Source: Pseudaminobacter soli (ex Li et al. 2025) (GTDB taxonomy: Bacteria; Pseudomonadota; Alphaproteobacteria; Rhizobiales; Rhizobiaceae). Taken from it: 64,000 nucleotides of DNA. Each line of letters begins with the position of its first letter. Position 1 is the first letter of the stretch. The notes under the pieces are model-generated. The model saw nothing but the letters and a program-made list of their open reading frames with translations, searched no databases and had not been told where the DNA came from. Where the stretch lies: positions 16,082 to 80,081 of the forward strand of contig NZ_JARXVF010000014.1 in NCBI RefSeq assembly GCF_029892515.1. The letters run 5' to 3'. The translations under genes were made by a program, and so were the position numbers. Positions 27,764 to 37,659 of the stretch are shown in pieces.

Positions 27764-29932
27764 TTAGAAGAGCACGCGCGTCGTCAGGAAAAACGTCCTG
27801 CCGGGCTCGGGGAAACCGTCCGCCAGTTCGTAATTCGTGTCGAACAGGTTCCGAACCCCGAAGTTTGCCGTGACCCGATCGCTGAAGTCGTATTGGAAGT
27901 CGAGGTTCGCGAGCGCAAAACCGCTTGTTTCGAAGAAGCTGTTCTCGAGGCGATCGGTCGACCAGCGGGAGCTCGACAGCTGCAGGCCCGGCGACACGGT
28001 GAAGTTCTCATAAGGCTGCCAATTGGCATAGAGATAGGCATTGTGCAGCGGGGTGCCGACCGGCTGGAGGTTTTCACGGACCGGATCGACCAGCTGCCGC
28101 TTCAGGTAGGTGTAGTTGGCGCCGATCGACAGCTCGGGCAGGACATCCCACTCGCCCACGATCTCGAAGCCATAATAGTGGCCGTCGCCTACATTCTGGT
28201 TCTGAACCTTGCTGTTGCCGACGCCGATCGACTGAATGACGTTCTGCACATTGCTGTAGAACACGGCGGCGCCGACGTGAGCGTCATTAAAGACTGTGTC
28301 CGACCAGCCCAGCTCGAAATTGGTCGCGCGTTCCGGCTTGAGGTCCGGATTTGGTAGCGCGTCGCCGAAACGCGTGCTGTAGCGCTCGAAGAGCGTGGGG
28401 AAGCGCGTGCGTGACGAGACGCTGGCGTGGAATTCTGCCGTGTCGGTAGGGCGATATATGGCTGCAGCCTGCCAGTTTACCGCATCGCTGCCACCAAGCG
28501 GATATTCGAAGATCTTCTTGGTGCCGCTGTCATATTTCTCAGCGCGCAATAGCTTGTTTTGGTCGTAGCTGACGCCGCCGACGAAATCGATCGTGTCGGT
28601 GGCGTGGAAGGTGTCTTCCAGCGCCAGCGACCAGGTGTCCTCAAGCTTGGTCTGCTTGGGGTCGACGAAGCTCGAAACGTCCGGCTGGTTGTGGTCCCAG
28701 TTGGTGTGATTGTCCCGGCGGTAGTGGACCGCAGTCTTCAGGCTGTTCATCGGGATGAGGTCAGTGCCGCCCTCGACGCTGAAGCCATAGGCGTTGTCGT
28801 CATAGTAGCTGTTGAAGGCCCGGCTCTGCGCCTGACTGTTGAAATTCGAATCGTCATAGGCAGAGAGAAGATTGTAGAAGGTGTTGTAATACGCCTTTGT
28901 TTTTATGTAGGAATCATCGCCGATCTGCGTGTGGGAATAGAAGGCGAGGCTGCTGAGATTCCATGCGGGCCAACGCCAGTCGCGCTGGTAGGTCAACCCG
29001 TTCGGAAGCTTCGGTGGGGTCGGTGAGCGCCGGATCGGATCGTTCACGCCATAGGGCGCATTCTTCTCGCCCGCCTGCCGCGTGTAGCTGATGACATATT
29101 CGTCGGTGGCGTTTGGCGTGTAGCCGGCCTTGAGATTGATGCGCCAATCCTTGAAGTCGCTGAAGTCGCGCCGTCCGCCATCCTCAACGGCAGTCGGTTC
29201 GAAATTGCGCGAAAGGAACCAGCCGTCGCTCTTGCGATAGGCGCCAGCAGCCTGAAGATAAAAGTTCTCCTGGCGCGTGCCCACCGAGCCGACGCCCGTA
29301 TAGGCGGCCAGGTTGCCAGTGTTGCCGACGTCGATTCCGTTCTGGATTTCACCCTCGAACTCCTTGGTGGGCTTTCGGGTCACCAGATTGATCGCGCCGC
29401 CCATGCCGCCAGGTCCGTTGAGAACCGAGGCATAACCTTTCTGTACCTGGATTTCGGACAGGTCGGGCGTGAGGAAGCGCCCATAGTCCAGACGGTTGTC
29501 CGCGGGCAGATAGACGCGAATGCCGTCTATGTAGAGCGGCACTTGGAAACGATCGTAGCCTCTGACGTAAATCAGGCGCTCGTTGCGGCTGCCGCCAGTG
29601 TTCGCCGTGCTGACGCCGGGAACGACGCTCAGCGCGTCATCGAGTGTGTCGCGGTTCGTTTTGCGCACGTCATCGGCTGTAACAATGCTCTGGGAAATCG
29701 CCTGGCCGCTGATGCCGCCTTCGGCGCCGTCTCCGCCGTGCACCACGATCCGACCAAGCTCGAACACGTCGTCCTTGGCAGGCTTGAGGCGCGGCTTCTT
29801 TTCATTCTCGGCCTTGCTTTCATTGTCGCCTTGCGATTGCGTCACGGCCTGAGCAGCCTGTGCACTTGCCTGCTGCACCAGAAAAGTGCTGCCAAGCAAC
29901 ACAATCGATATGTTCAGTAAAATATAACGCAC
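27764..29932 (-). CDS. TonB-dependent outer-membrane receptor
   Basis: The 722-aa protein has a signal peptide (about 1-24, ending ASAQ) and a linker rich in Lys and Glu. A plug domain (about 60-175: DTLDDALSVVPGVS, RGYDRFQVPLYIDGIRV, GPGGMGGAINLVTRKP) and a 22-strand type barrel ending in the required aromatic RVLF follow. It would import a scarce ligand with energy from TonB. The ligand is not evident: no heme motif FRAP-NPNL pair is seen. It is divergent from a TrmO homologue and next to the cox operon, and a ModE-like site lies upstream, so a molybdenum-linked ligand is a hypothesis. Confidence 0.88.
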   Translation of the reverse strand: MRYILLNISIVLLGSTFLVQQASAQAAQAVTQSQGDNESKAENEKKPRLKPAKDDVFELGRIVVHGGDGAEGGISGQAISQSIVTADDVRKTNRDTLDDALSVVPGVSTANTGGSRNERLIYVRGYDRFQVPLYIDGIRVYLPADNRLDYGRFLTPDLSEIQVQKGYASVLNGPGGMGGAINLVTRKPTKEFEGEIQNGIDVGNTGNLAAYTGVGSVGTRQENFYLQAAGAYRKSDGWFLSRNFEPTAVEDGGRRDFSDFKDWRINLKAGYTPNATDEYVISYTRQAGEKNAPYGVNDPIRRSPTPPKLPNGLTYQRDWRWPAWNLSSLAFYSHTQIGDDSYIKTKAYYNTFYNLLSAYDDSNFNSQAQSRAFNSYYDDNAYGFSVEGGTDLIPMNSLKTAVHYRRDNHTNWDHNQPDVSSFVDPKQTKLEDTWSLALEDTFHATDTIDFVGGVSYDQNKLLRAEKYDSGTKKIFEYPLGGSDAVNWQAAAIYRPTDTAEFHASVSSRTRFPTLFERYSTRFGDALPNPDLKPERATNFELGWSDTVFNDAHVGAAVFYSNVQNVIQSIGVGNSKVQNQNVGDGHYYGFEIVGEWDVLPELSIGANYTYLKRQLVDPVRENLQPVGTPLHNAYLYANWQPYENFTVSPGLQLSSSRWSTDRLENSFFETSGFALANLDFQYDFSDRVTANFGVRNLFDTNYELADGFPEPGRTFFLTTRVLF

Positions 29933-30034
29933 TGCGAAATGCCCCCTTGTTCTCTTTTTTCAAGCGCTCCCGCTGCCTGCCGTCCCCGGGCAGACAGGGG
30001 CAATCTGATCGCAATTCCATGGATTGGTTCTTCA

Positions 30035-30058
30035 CGATATATTTCCTTGAATATAACA
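30035..30058. promoter_or_regulatory. ModE-like inverted repeat in the divergent promoter region
   Basis: CGATATATT, six bases, then AATATAACA resembles the E. coli modA operator as remembered (CGTTATATT-N6-TACATAACG), with identical spacing. It lies 103 bases upstream of the TonB receptor start and 191 bases upstream of the TrmO start. ModE represses in the presence of molybdate. The 316-bp gap (29933-30249) holds no gene; a second AT-rich patch at 30148-30178 (ATCGTTATG, GATATATC) may also bind a regulator. No modE gene is in the window. Confidence 0.4.
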
Positions 30059-30249
30059 GAGTTGGCGGTTTGCAAGCGCTATCGCATGAATTCCACACGC
30101 TGGACTAATGGACTAAGGAGGCTTTTGGATTCTGGCGGCGATTGATCGTTATGTTCAATCGGATATATCTAAGTAAATATGGCGATCAGTTGCGTCGGTG
30201 TACGATGATGGTCGGCCGGTGTGGTGGCGAGAGGTTTTAAGCAGGCACA

Positions 30250-30756
30250 ATGGTACGAGAAAATGAAGTTCGGGAGGGCGAGGTCGCCATCGATCCGCCT
30301 CCTGCCACCGATGCTGGGCTCGTCTTCATCGGGCGCATAGCTACCCCATGGACATCGCGGCTGACCACTCCGCGCCAGGGCTGGGCGGACGGGCCTATAT
30401 GCAGGATTGAGATCTTCGAGCCCTGGCGACAGGCCATAGGCGGGATCGAAAAATATGAGCGGCTGGAGGTGCTGTACTGGCTGCATCTGTCGCGCCGTGA
30501 TCTCGTCAGGCAAAGCCCGGCAAAGAACGGCACCACATACGGAACCTTCGCCCTGCGTTCTCCCGTTCGACCCAATCCAATCGGCACCTCGATCGCGACG
30601 TTAGTTGGCGTGGAGGGGGCAACCATTCTTGTCCGGGGATTGGATTGCCTCGATGGCACGCCGTTGATCGACCTCAAGCCGGACCGGACGCTCTTCAAGC
30701 CGATCGCGCCACCGCAGTCGGGCGATTTTGAGACCGAAATAAGCAATCAGGCGTGA
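30250..30756 (+). CDS. TrmO/TsaA-family tRNA methyltransferase homologue
   Basis: The 168-aa protein is a UPF0066 domain (PF01980): GLVFIGRIATPW, the IEKYERLEVLYWLHLSRRD core (written here in parts: KYERLEVLYWLH), and RSPVRPNPIGTSIATLV, the family signature. TrmO uses S-adenosylmethionine to N6-methylate t6A37 in tRNA-Thr. This copy lacks the C-terminal extension of E. coli TrmO and resembles the shorter proteins whose targets are unproven. Its end overlaps the convergent coxF end by ten bases. Confidence 0.85.
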   Translation: MVRENEVREGEVAIDPPPATDAGLVFIGRIATPWTSRLTTPRQGWADGPICRIEIFEPWRQAIGGIEKYERLEVLYWLHLSRRDLVRQSPAKNGTTYGTFALRSPVRPNPIGTSIATLVGVEGATILVRGLDCLDGTPLIDLKPDRTLFKPIAPPQSGDFETEISNQA

Positions 30757-31619
30757 GATGGGGCAGCGACTACGCCCTTGAGGCCGCTTTCACCCCTTTG
30801 ACCAAGGCGGCGCCGGACAGTGATTTCGGCCAGGATCGACATTGCGATCTCTTCCGGGGTGATCGCCCCTATGTCGAGGCCTGCCGGTGCCTTGATGCGG
30901 TCGAGTGTGGCGGCATCAAAGCCTTCGGCGACGAGTTTTTGTCTTAGTGCCGACATCTTGCGACGGCTGCCGACGAAGCCGTGATATTCGGCATCGATGG
31001 AAAGGGCTGCTCTCAATGCGGCCTCGTCTCCCTTGCCTTGAGTGGAGACGACGACGAAACGGCGCGTATCGGTAAGCTCGCCGATTTCGAAGCCGTCAAT
31101 CAGCACATCGGCTTCGGGAGTGGTCGGAAATTCCGTCAGTGGAGCGGCGAGGGTGACGTGATAGCCGAGCGGACGGGCCTCTTCGGCAAGCGCCTCGGCC
31201 ACCGGGCTGGACCCAAGTATCAGCAGCGCCGGGCGAGGAAATATGGGCTCGATAAAAATGTCCATCGTGCCTTGGCTGGGGCACATGTTCTTGGCGAATT
31301 TTATTCCTTCGCGGTCCTCGCCGGGTTTCACGCCGAGTTCTGCAAGCAGGTCTTCCGGCTGGATGGACACAAGCCGAGACTTGCCGTCGGCGAGGGCCTC
31401 GCGCGCCGCCGTCAGGGTCGCGCCACGGGCGCAGCCGCCGCCGATCCAGCCGGCCACGATGGTGCCGTCGGGGCGGATCACGGCCTTTGCGCCTGCCTTT
31501 GCCGCTGTCACCGACACGGTGCGCACGACCGTTGCCAGCACGAAGGCCTCATCGGCCGCCTTAAGGCGCGAGATCAGTTCCAGCACATCCAGATGAACGG
31601 TCACCGGCGCCTCCCTCAT
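30747..31619 (-). CDS. coxF: XdhC/CoxF-family molybdenum-enzyme maturation factor
   Basis: The 290-aa product has an XdhC_CoxI domain at the N-terminus (ATVVRTVSVTAAKAGAKA, WIGGGCARG) and a Rossmann-type XdhC C-terminal domain (LLILGSSPVAEALAEEA, EYHGFVGSRRKM). Proteins of this family bind and protect the molybdenum cofactor and help insert it. In Oligotropha carboxidovorans CoxF and CoxI both have this fold; the position after coxE favours CoxF. Its start overlaps the coxE stop by four bases. It is the last gene of the operon. Confidence 0.82.
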   Translation of the reverse strand: MREAPVTVHLDVLELISRLKAADEAFVLATVVRTVSVTAAKAGAKAVIRPDGTIVAGWIGGGCARGATLTAAREALADGKSRLVSIQPEDLLAELGVKPGEDREGIKFAKNMCPSQGTMDIFIEPIFPRPALLILGSSPVAEALAEEARPLGYHVTLAAPLTEFPTTPEADVLIDGFEIGELTDTRRFVVVSTQGKGDEAALRAALSIDAEYHGFVGSRRKMSALRQKLVAEGFDAATLDRIKAPAGLDIGAITPEEIAMSILAEITVRRRLGQRGESGLKGVVAAPSHA

Positions 31620-32818
31620 AGCTTCGCCAGATAGGGTTCGAGATCGGCCAGGCTGCGCAGGGTGTTCGCCGGGCCCAAGAGGTCGACATGGGGCAGGGCC
31701 GCCTTGATGCCGCTTGCCTCAGGCATATAGCCTTCCCAGCCCATCATCGGATTCAGCCAGACGATGCTACGGCAACGTTTCGCCAACTGGGCCATCTCGC
31801 GGCCGAGAAGCGCTGCGTCGCCGGTCTCGTAGCCGTCCGAAACAATCATCACGCAACTGCGCGAATGCAGAACGCGCTGGGCGTGCCAGCGATTGAAGGT
31901 TTCGAGGCTTTCGCCGATCTTCGTTCCGCCTCCGGCGCCTTGCGCCATGATGGAAAGCCGGTCGAGCGCGCGGGCGGGATTCCTGTCCCGCATCGCATCG
32001 GAGATGTGGGCGAGGCGGGTGTGGAAGAGGAACGCTTCTGCTTCACGGAACGTATCCAGCACGCCGTGGATGAAACGCAGGAAAACCGCCGTATACATGC
32101 TCATCGAGCCCGACGCGTCGAGCAACACGACAAGCCGCAACGGCTTTTCCCTGCGCTGGCGCTTCACCAGGCTGATCGGCACGCCGCCATGGCTGATGTT
32201 GCGGTGGATGGTTCGGCGCAGGTGGAGCCTGTAGCCGTATCGTCGCGCCAGGTCGCGGCGCGTGAGCCTGATACGCATGGCGCGCGCAAGCTGCGCAGCA
32301 ACGGCATGGGCTTCCTCCATTTGAGCGGGATCGGCGATCTTGCGAAAATCGGTCTCGACAAGGTTTTCTGCACCGGAGGCGCCTTCCATGCGGCCTTCGC
32401 CGGCGCCTTCGCGGTCGGCGTCGCCTTCAGCCGCCATTTCGTCCATCAAGGCGGCTCCGTTTGTCTGATCCTTGCCGCTGCCGCTCAACAGCCGTCTGAC
32501 CGAAGGCGAGTTGGCGAGGCTGCCGGTTGCTACCGAGCGGGAACGAACGTGCTTGCGCAGCCAGAAGGCGTCGAAGAGCCTGTCGAACTTTTCCCAATTC
32601 GCCCTGTTGGCGGAGAACAAGTGTTTGAAGGCCGACCGCAGCAGGGCAGGTCTCGCGGCATAGCCGGATGTGATCAAGGTGAGGGCGTCCTGTCCCTCGC
32701 TGGGGCCGACCGCAAAGGCGTTCTCGCGCAAGACCTGGAGGAAGGTGGCGATCCGGGCCGAGACAAGCCGCGGGACGTCATCAGGTCCGACGACAGCGGA
32801 GGCGGCATTGTCGCTCAT
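31616..32818 (-). CDS. coxE: VWA-domain protein CoxE
   Basis: The 400-aa protein has a helical N-terminal part and a C-terminal VWA domain with the metal-ion site LVVLLDASGSMSMYTAVF (DxSxS at DASGS), then FIHGVLDTF and GGGTKIGESL. In O. carboxidovorans CoxE works with the AAA+ protein CoxD to mature the copper-sulfur-molybdenum centre of CO dehydrogenase. A Glu/Gly-rich linker lies around residues 125-150. It overlaps both neighbours by four bases, typical of strict coupling. Confidence 0.9.
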   Translation of the reverse strand: MSDNAASAVVGPDDVPRLVSARIATFLQVLRENAFAVGPSEGQDALTLITSGYAARPALLRSAFKHLFSANRANWEKFDRLFDAFWLRKHVRSRSVATGSLANSPSVRRLLSGSGKDQTNGAALMDEMAAEGDADREGAGEGRMEGASGAENLVETDFRKIADPAQMEEAHAVAAQLARAMRIRLTRRDLARRYGYRLHLRRTIHRNISHGGVPISLVKRQRREKPLRLVVLLDASGSMSMYTAVFLRFIHGVLDTFREAEAFLFHTRLAHISDAMRDRNPARALDRLSIMAQGAGGGTKIGESLETFNRWHAQRVLHSRSCVMIVSDGYETGDAALLGREMAQLAKRCRSIVWLNPMMGWEGYMPEASGIKAALPHVDLLGPANTLRSLADLEPYLAKL

Positions 32819-33690
32819 GCAACCCTCCCCAGCAGGCGCTCCGTAACCTCGCGGGTCATGCGCGTCTTGTCCTCATGTGTCTTCAAGAGGCACATCAGGG
32901 TCTCGTGCACCAGTTCCGGCCGGTCGTGCAAATCGGAAACGTCGAGCCCGACCAGTGCCGCCGCCCAGTCGAGCGTCTCGGCCACGCCAGGCACCTTGCG
33001 CAGGTCTTCCTTGCGGATCTTTTCGACCATCCGCGCGATCTGTAATGACAGCGTCGCGCTCGCGCCGGCAATGCGCGTCATGATGATGCGTGTCTCGCGC
33101 TCGACATCGGGATAGTCGACATAGTGGTAGAGGCAACGCCGGCGGAGGGCGTCCGACAGTTCGCGCGTTCCGTTCGACGTCAGCACGACGTGGGGGATCG
33201 AAACCGCCTGCACCGTGCCCAATTCCGGGATCGATACCTGAAAGTCCGACAGGATTTCGAGCAAGAAAGCCTCGAACTCCTCATCTGCGCGGTCGACTTC
33301 GTCGATCAGCAGGACGGTCGGATTGTCCTGGCGGATTGCCGCCAGCAGCGGGCGCTCCAGCAGGTATTTTTCGGAAAAGATGTGGTCTTCGATCTGGGTT
33401 GCATCCTTGCCCTGATGCGCCTGGATCGCCAGCAGCTGCCGCTGATAGTTCCACTCATAGAGGGCGGCGGATTGGTCTAGGCCCTCATAGCATTGCAGGC
33501 GAATGAGCCTGGTGGCGCAGGCCGAGGCGAGCGCTTTGGCCACTTCGGTCTTGCCCACGCCGGCTTCGCCCTCCAGCAGCAGCGGCCGCTTCAGCAGCTG
33601 CATGATGGCGATTGCGGTGGCGAGTTCGTCGTCGGCGATGTAGCCCGCCTCCGCAAGGCGCTCGGCAATTTCTTCGCGGGAGAGGGGCAT
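32815..33690 (-). CDS. coxD: MoxR-type AAA+ ATPase CoxD
   Basis: The 291-aa ATPase has Walker A GEAGVGKTEVAKALA, Walker B TVLLIDEVDRADEEFEAFL and sensor VVLTSNGTRELSDALRRRC, all MoxR features. CoxD is the chaperone needed to build the [CuSMoO2] cluster in CoxL by adding sulfur and copper after folding. Here it sits directly after coxL (nine bases) and overlaps coxE, the standard coxLDE order. Confidence 0.92.
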   Translation of the reverse strand: MPLSREEIAERLAEAGYIADDELATAIAIMQLLKRPLLLEGEAGVGKTEVAKALASACATRLIRLQCYEGLDQSAALYEWNYQRQLLAIQAHQGKDATQIEDHIFSEKYLLERPLLAAIRQDNPTVLLIDEVDRADEEFEAFLLEILSDFQVSIPELGTVQAVSIPHVVLTSNGTRELSDALRRRCLYHYVDYPDVERETRIIMTRIAGASATLSLQIARMVEKIRKEDLRKVPGVAETLDWAAALVGLDVSDLHDRPELVHETLMCLLKTHEDKTRMTREVTERLLGRVA

Positions 33691-33699
33691 GGCGTTTCC

Positions 33700-36120
33700 T
33701 TACCCCGTGACCCCCAGCCGCTTTGCCGCCTGCCAGTTGCGCCAGAAGTCGTGCGGCATCTGGATGTGCGTCGAGCCAAGGAACGAAAAGGCGTCGTTGA
33801 CGGCATTGGAAAAGGCCGGCACGCCGCCGACATTCGGGCTTTCGCCGACGCCCTTCGCGCCGATCGGATGGTGCGGCGAGGGCGTGACCGTAAAATCCGT
33901 CTCCCAGTGCGGCGTCTCCACAGCCGTCGGCAGGAAGAAGTCCATGAACGAACCGGTCAGCACGTTGCCCGTGTCGTCGTAGCGGATTTCCTGGCCCATC
34001 GCGATGGCAAAGGCTTCAGTAAGCCCGCCATGGACCTGTCCCTCGATGATCATCGGGTTGATGCGAGTGCCGCAATCGTCGAGCGCGTAGAAACGGCGGA
34101 CCTTGTAGACGCCGGTGTCGACGTCGATGTCCATGACGCAGACATAGGCACCGAATGGATAGGTCATGTTGGGCGGATCGTAGTAGCTGACCGCTTCCAA
34201 TCCGGGCTCCATGCCGGGCGGAACTGAATTGTAAGCTGCCCAGCATATGTCCTTCATCGACATGAATTTTTCGGGCAAGCCTTTTACCCGGAATCCATCG
34301 ACGTCCCATTCAAGGTCGTCTTCGTGGACCTCCAGCTTGTAGGCCGCGATCATCTGCGCCTTGGCCTTGATTTTCCGCGCGGCGGTGGCGATCGCAGCAC
34401 CGGCTACGGGCGTGGAGCGCGAGCCATAGGTGCCAAGACCATAGGGCGCCGTGTCGGTATTGCCTTCCTCGACCGTGATGTCGTCGGCAGGTATCCCGAT
34501 CTCGGATGCGATGATCTGTGCATAGGTCGTTTCGTGGCCTTGGCCCTGGCTCTTGGTGCCCATGCGGGCGATGCCGGCGCCTGTCGGGTGCAGCCTGATC
34601 TCGCAGCTGTCGAACATGGCGATGCCGAGGATATCACAGTTCTTGGATGGGCCGGCACCGACGATCTCGGTGAAGAAGGACACGCCTATGCCCATGATTT
34701 CGCGCGTCTCGCCGCGCTTGAAGGCCTCGCGCCTGGCGGCCTGCTCCTTGCGGAGGTCTTCATATTTGACCGTTTCCAATGCCTTCTTGAGCGCGGTCTG
34801 GTAGTTGCCAGAGTCGTATTCCCAGCCGAGCGCGGAGTGGTACGGAAACTGCTCGGGCTTGATAAAATTCTTCATGCGGAGTTCGGCAGGATCCATGCCG
34901 AGCTTCTGGGCGAGAATGTCCATCGCGCGCTCTATGCAGTAGGCGGCTTCCGTCACCCGGAAGGAGCACCGATAGGCAACGCCGCCGGGCGCCTTGTTGG
35001 TGTAGATGCCGTCCACCGAGACATAGGCAGTCGGGAAGTCATAAGACCCAGTGACGATGTTGAAGAAGCCTGCCGGCCATTTGGACGGGTCGGCGCAGGC
35101 GTCAAAGGCGCCATGATCGGCCAGCACGTGTACGCGGAGCGCAGTGACCATGCCTTCCTTCGTGGCCGCGATCTCGGCCGTCATGTGGTAGTCGCGGGCG
35201 AATGAGGTGGCCGTCAGGTTCTCGATGCGGTCCTCCACCCATTTCACCGGCTTACCGGTGACGATCGAGGCGACCGCAGAGCAGATGTAACCGGGGTAGG
35301 CACCGACCTTGTTGCCGAAGCCGCCGCCAATGTCGGGCGAGATCACGTGGATCTTCTGCTCCGGCAGCTTGGCGATTAACGCCACCACCGTGCGGATGAC
35401 ATGCGGGGCCTGGAAGGTGCCCCAGATGGTCAGCTCGCCCTTGATCTTGTCGAAGGAGCAGACGCACTGGCACGTCTCGAGCGGCGAGGGGTGGACGCGC
35501 TGATAGGAAATCAGCTCCTTGATCGTCACCTCCGCCTTGCCGAAGGCTGCGTCGGTGAGTTCCTGGTCGCCCACCGTCCATTCGAAGATGTGGTTGGGAT
35601 GCCGGCGAGGGCCGTGCGCGCCGTCTTTCTTGTCCTTGATGTCTTCACGTAAAACTGGAGCATCCGGCTCCAATGCCTTGAAAGGATCGATAAGAACCGG
35701 CAATGCCTCATACTCGACGTCCACGGCCGCAACGCCGTCATCGGCGGCATAGCGATCGGTGGCGACCACAAAGGCGACTTCCTGACCCTGGAACAGAACC
35801 TTGCCGTCGGCCAGCACCATCTGAACGTCGCCAGCCAGCGTCGGCATCCAGGCCAGGTTGACGCCCTTCAGATCCTCGGCCGTCAGCACGGCGAGCACGC
35901 CGGGCACCTTCAATGCCGCATCCTTGTTGATGGATTTGACGCGCGCATGGGCGTGAGGCGAACGCACGAAATCGCCATGCAGCATGCCGGGCAGCTTCAG
36001 GTCGTCGACATAGTTGCCCTTGCCCTGAGTGAAGCGGATGTCCTCCACCCGCTTGCGTTTGCAACCAAGACCTTCAAGCTTGGCTTCGCGCTGCTCGCGC
36101 GTAAGGGTGATGTCGTTCAT
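33700..36120 (-). CDS. coxL: Aerobic carbon monoxide dehydrogenase large subunit, form I
   Basis: The ATG in 36118-36120 gives 806 aa, close to the 809 of O. carboxidovorans CoxL; the frame runs further upstream but there it overlaps coxS. The active-site loop reads [12 protein letters not shown], with A382-Y-R-C385-S-F-R388. AYxCSFR is the signature of form I enzymes, which carry Cu on Cys and oxidise CO with water to CO2; form II has AYxGAGR. Other molybdenum-hydroxylase motifs are [13 protein letters not shown] and [11 protein letters not shown]. The catalytic protein is cytosolic and attached to the inner membrane. It overlaps coxS by four bases. Confidence 0.95.
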   Translation of the reverse strand: MNDITLTREQREAKLEGLGCKRKRVEDIRFTQGKGNYVDDLKLPGMLHGDFVRSPHAHARVKSINKDAALKVPGVLAVLTAEDLKGVNLAWMPTLAGDVQMVLADGKVLFQGQEVAFVVATDRYAADDGVAAVDVEYEALPVLIDPFKALEPDAPVLREDIKDKKDGAHGPRRHPNHIFEWTVGDQELTDAAFGKAEVTIKELISYQRVHPSPLETCQCVCSFDKIKGELTIWGTFQAPHVIRTVVALIAKLPEQKIHVISPDIGGGFGNKVGAYPGYICSAVASIVTGKPVKWVEDRIENLTATSFARDYHMTAEIAATKEGMVTALRVHVLADHGAFDACADPSKWPAGFFNIVTGSYDFPTAYVSVDGIYTNKAPGGVAYRCSFRVTEAAYCIERAMDILAQKLGMDPAELRMKNFIKPEQFPYHSALGWEYDSGNYQTALKKALETVKYEDLRKEQAARREAFKRGETREIMGIGVSFFTEIVGAGPSKNCDILGIAMFDSCEIRLHPTGAGIARMGTKSQGQGHETTYAQIIASEIGIPADDITVEEGNTDTAPYGLGTYGSRSTPVAGAAIATAARKIKAKAQMIAAYKLEVHEDDLEWDVDGFRVKGLPEKFMSMKDICWAAYNSVPPGMEPGLEAVSYYDPPNMTYPFGAYVCVMDIDVDTGVYKVRRFYALDDCGTRINPMIIEGQVHGGLTEAFAIAMGQEIRYDDTGNVLTGSFMDFFLPTAVETPHWETDFTVTPSPHHPIGAKGVGESPNVGGVPAFSNAVNDAFSFLGSTHIQMPHDFWRNWQAAKRLGVTG

Positions 36121-36617
36121 TCCGCGGCCTCCTTGAATTCGACGCCGTTCAGCTTGGCGGCAGCGTATTGGATTGCCTTGACGATGTTCTGGTAGCCGGT
36201 GCAGCGGCAGAGATTGCCCGAAATGCCGAACCGGATTTCCTCGTCGGTCGGGTTCGGGTGTTCCTTCAGCAGCCTGTGGGCGCGCATGATCATGCCGGGC
36301 GTGCAGAAGCCGCATTGCAGCCCGTGCATCATGCGAAAACCTTCCTGCAGCGCCGAAAGCGTGCCGTCGGCATTGGCCATGCCTTCGATGGTGGTGATGT
36401 TGGCGCCGTCGGCCTGCACGACAAACATGGTGCAGCTCTTGACCGACATGCCGTCGAGATCGACGGTGCAGGCGCCGCAATGCGAAGTCTCGCAGCCGAT
36501 ATGGGTGCCGGTGAGTTGCAGGTTTTCGCGGATGAAGTGCACCAGGAGCATGCGCGGCTCGACGAGCCCGTCGACCTGCGTGCCGTTCACCGTCATCGTG
36601 ACATGGATTTTGGTCAT
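36117..36617 (-). CDS. coxS: CO dehydrogenase small iron-sulfur subunit
   Basis: The 166-aa protein holds two [2Fe-2S] clusters. The plant-type site is [13 protein letters not shown] with the last Cys in SCTMF, and the helical site is QCGFCTPGM with [11 protein letters not shown]. It passes electrons from CoxL to FAD in CoxM. Length is normal. The gene lies between coxM (13 bases before it) and coxL (overlap). Confidence 0.96.
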   Translation of the reverse strand: MTKIHVTMTVNGTQVDGLVEPRMLLVHFIRENLQLTGTHIGCETSHCGACTVDLDGMSVKSCTMFVVQADGANITTIEGMANADGTLSALQEGFRMMHGLQCGFCTPGMIMRAHRLLKEHPNPTDEEIRFGISGNLCRCTGYQNIVKAIQYAAAKLNGVEFKEAAE

Positions 36618-36630
36618 CGTCCTGCCTCCC

Positions 36631-37494
36631 TCAAATGGCTACGCTCGCCGCGCGTTTCAGCGCGCGTGCGACCATGACGCCGCCGACATGCTTCCTGTAT
36701 TCGACCGGGCCACGCCCATCGGCGGCCGGTGACATGATCGCCTCGGCCGCGGCAGCCGCCTTTTTCAACGTTTCGTCGTCGAGCGCGGTACCAATCACCA
36801 ATTGCGCGGCGTCTTCGGCCAGGAGAGGTGTTTCGGATAGGTTGGTGAGGCCGATCGAGCAGGTTGCCACCTTGCCGTCCGACATGGTCAAGACGACTGC
36901 GGCCGCCGCCGTGGCATAGTCGCCAACCTTGCGCTTCAGCTTTTCATAGGCATAGCCGTGTCCGGCCGGCGGTACGGGAACCGTGATGGCGGTCAGGATT
37001 TCGCCCGGCTCCAGCGCCGTAAAATAGGCGCCCTGGTAAAAGTCGCGTGCGGCGACTTCGCGCGTCTCGTCAGGGCCGACGAGGCGATAGGTTGCGCCCA
37101 GTGTCATCATCAGCGCCGGCATGTCGTTGCCGGGATCGCCATTGGCGACATTGCCGCCGACGGTGCCGCGATAGCGAACCTGTGGATCGGAAATCACCAA
37201 TGCCGCCTCATGGAGGATCGGCAAGGAATTTGAGATGATGTCTGAGCCCAGCAGTTCATGCTGTGTGGTCATCGGGCCGATCACGATGTTCTGGGCCTCG
37301 TGCCGGATGCCCTTGAGAGCTTCCAGGGCGTGCAAATCTATCAGGTGAGACGGCGTTGCCAGCCTGAGCTTCATCATGGGGATGAGGCTGTGGCCGCCGG
37401 CGAGCGGACGCGCCTCGTCGCCGAAATCGGACAGGAGCTTGACCGCATCGGCGATGGTCGTCGGCCGGTGATATTCGAAAGGGCCTGGAATCAT
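36631..37494 (-). CDS. coxM: CO dehydrogenase medium FAD subunit
   Basis: The ATG in 37492-37494, preceded by AGGA, gives 287 aa, matching CoxM (288 aa). The frame upstream to 37644 has no family sequence. FAD-binding motifs [15 protein letters not shown] and [14 protein letters not shown] are present. It delivers electrons from CO oxidation to the quinone pool. The upstream gap of 165 bases to coxC probably holds the main promoter or a processing site. Confidence 0.95.
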   Translation of the reverse strand: MIPGPFEYHRPTTIADAVKLLSDFGDEARPLAGGHSLIPMMKLRLATPSHLIDLHALEALKGIRHEAQNIVIGPMTTQHELLGSDIISNSLPILHEAALVISDPQVRYRGTVGGNVANGDPGNDMPALMMTLGATYRLVGPDETREVAARDFYQGAYFTALEPGEILTAITVPVPPAGHGYAYEKLKRKVGDYATAAAAVVLTMSDGKVATCSIGLTNLSETPLLAEDAAQLVIGTALDDETLKKAAAAAEAIMSPAADGRGPVEYRKHVGGVMVARALKRAASVAI

Positions 37495-37659
37495 CGTTTC
37501 CTCCACCCGTTCTTTGTTCCGGATGCCCGGAATCCGAACGTCTGACCGAACCGTGTTCCTCGGGCCGCAGGTGTGCAATCCGCCCAAACTGGGTGTGTCA
37601 CGAGCGTCGGAAAATCGCACGAAATGGGGCGAGCCGAGCACCAACTGCGTCAGGTCAGC

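Noticed and set aside
36121..36480. Upstream extension of the coxL frame
   Set aside because: It overlaps coxS fully; MNDITL at 36120 gives the family length and ATGA coupling.
33700..37494. Xanthine dehydrogenase or form II CO dehydrogenase-like hydroxylase
   Set aside because: The active-site loop AYRCSFR and coxDE neighbours specify form I CO dehydrogenase.
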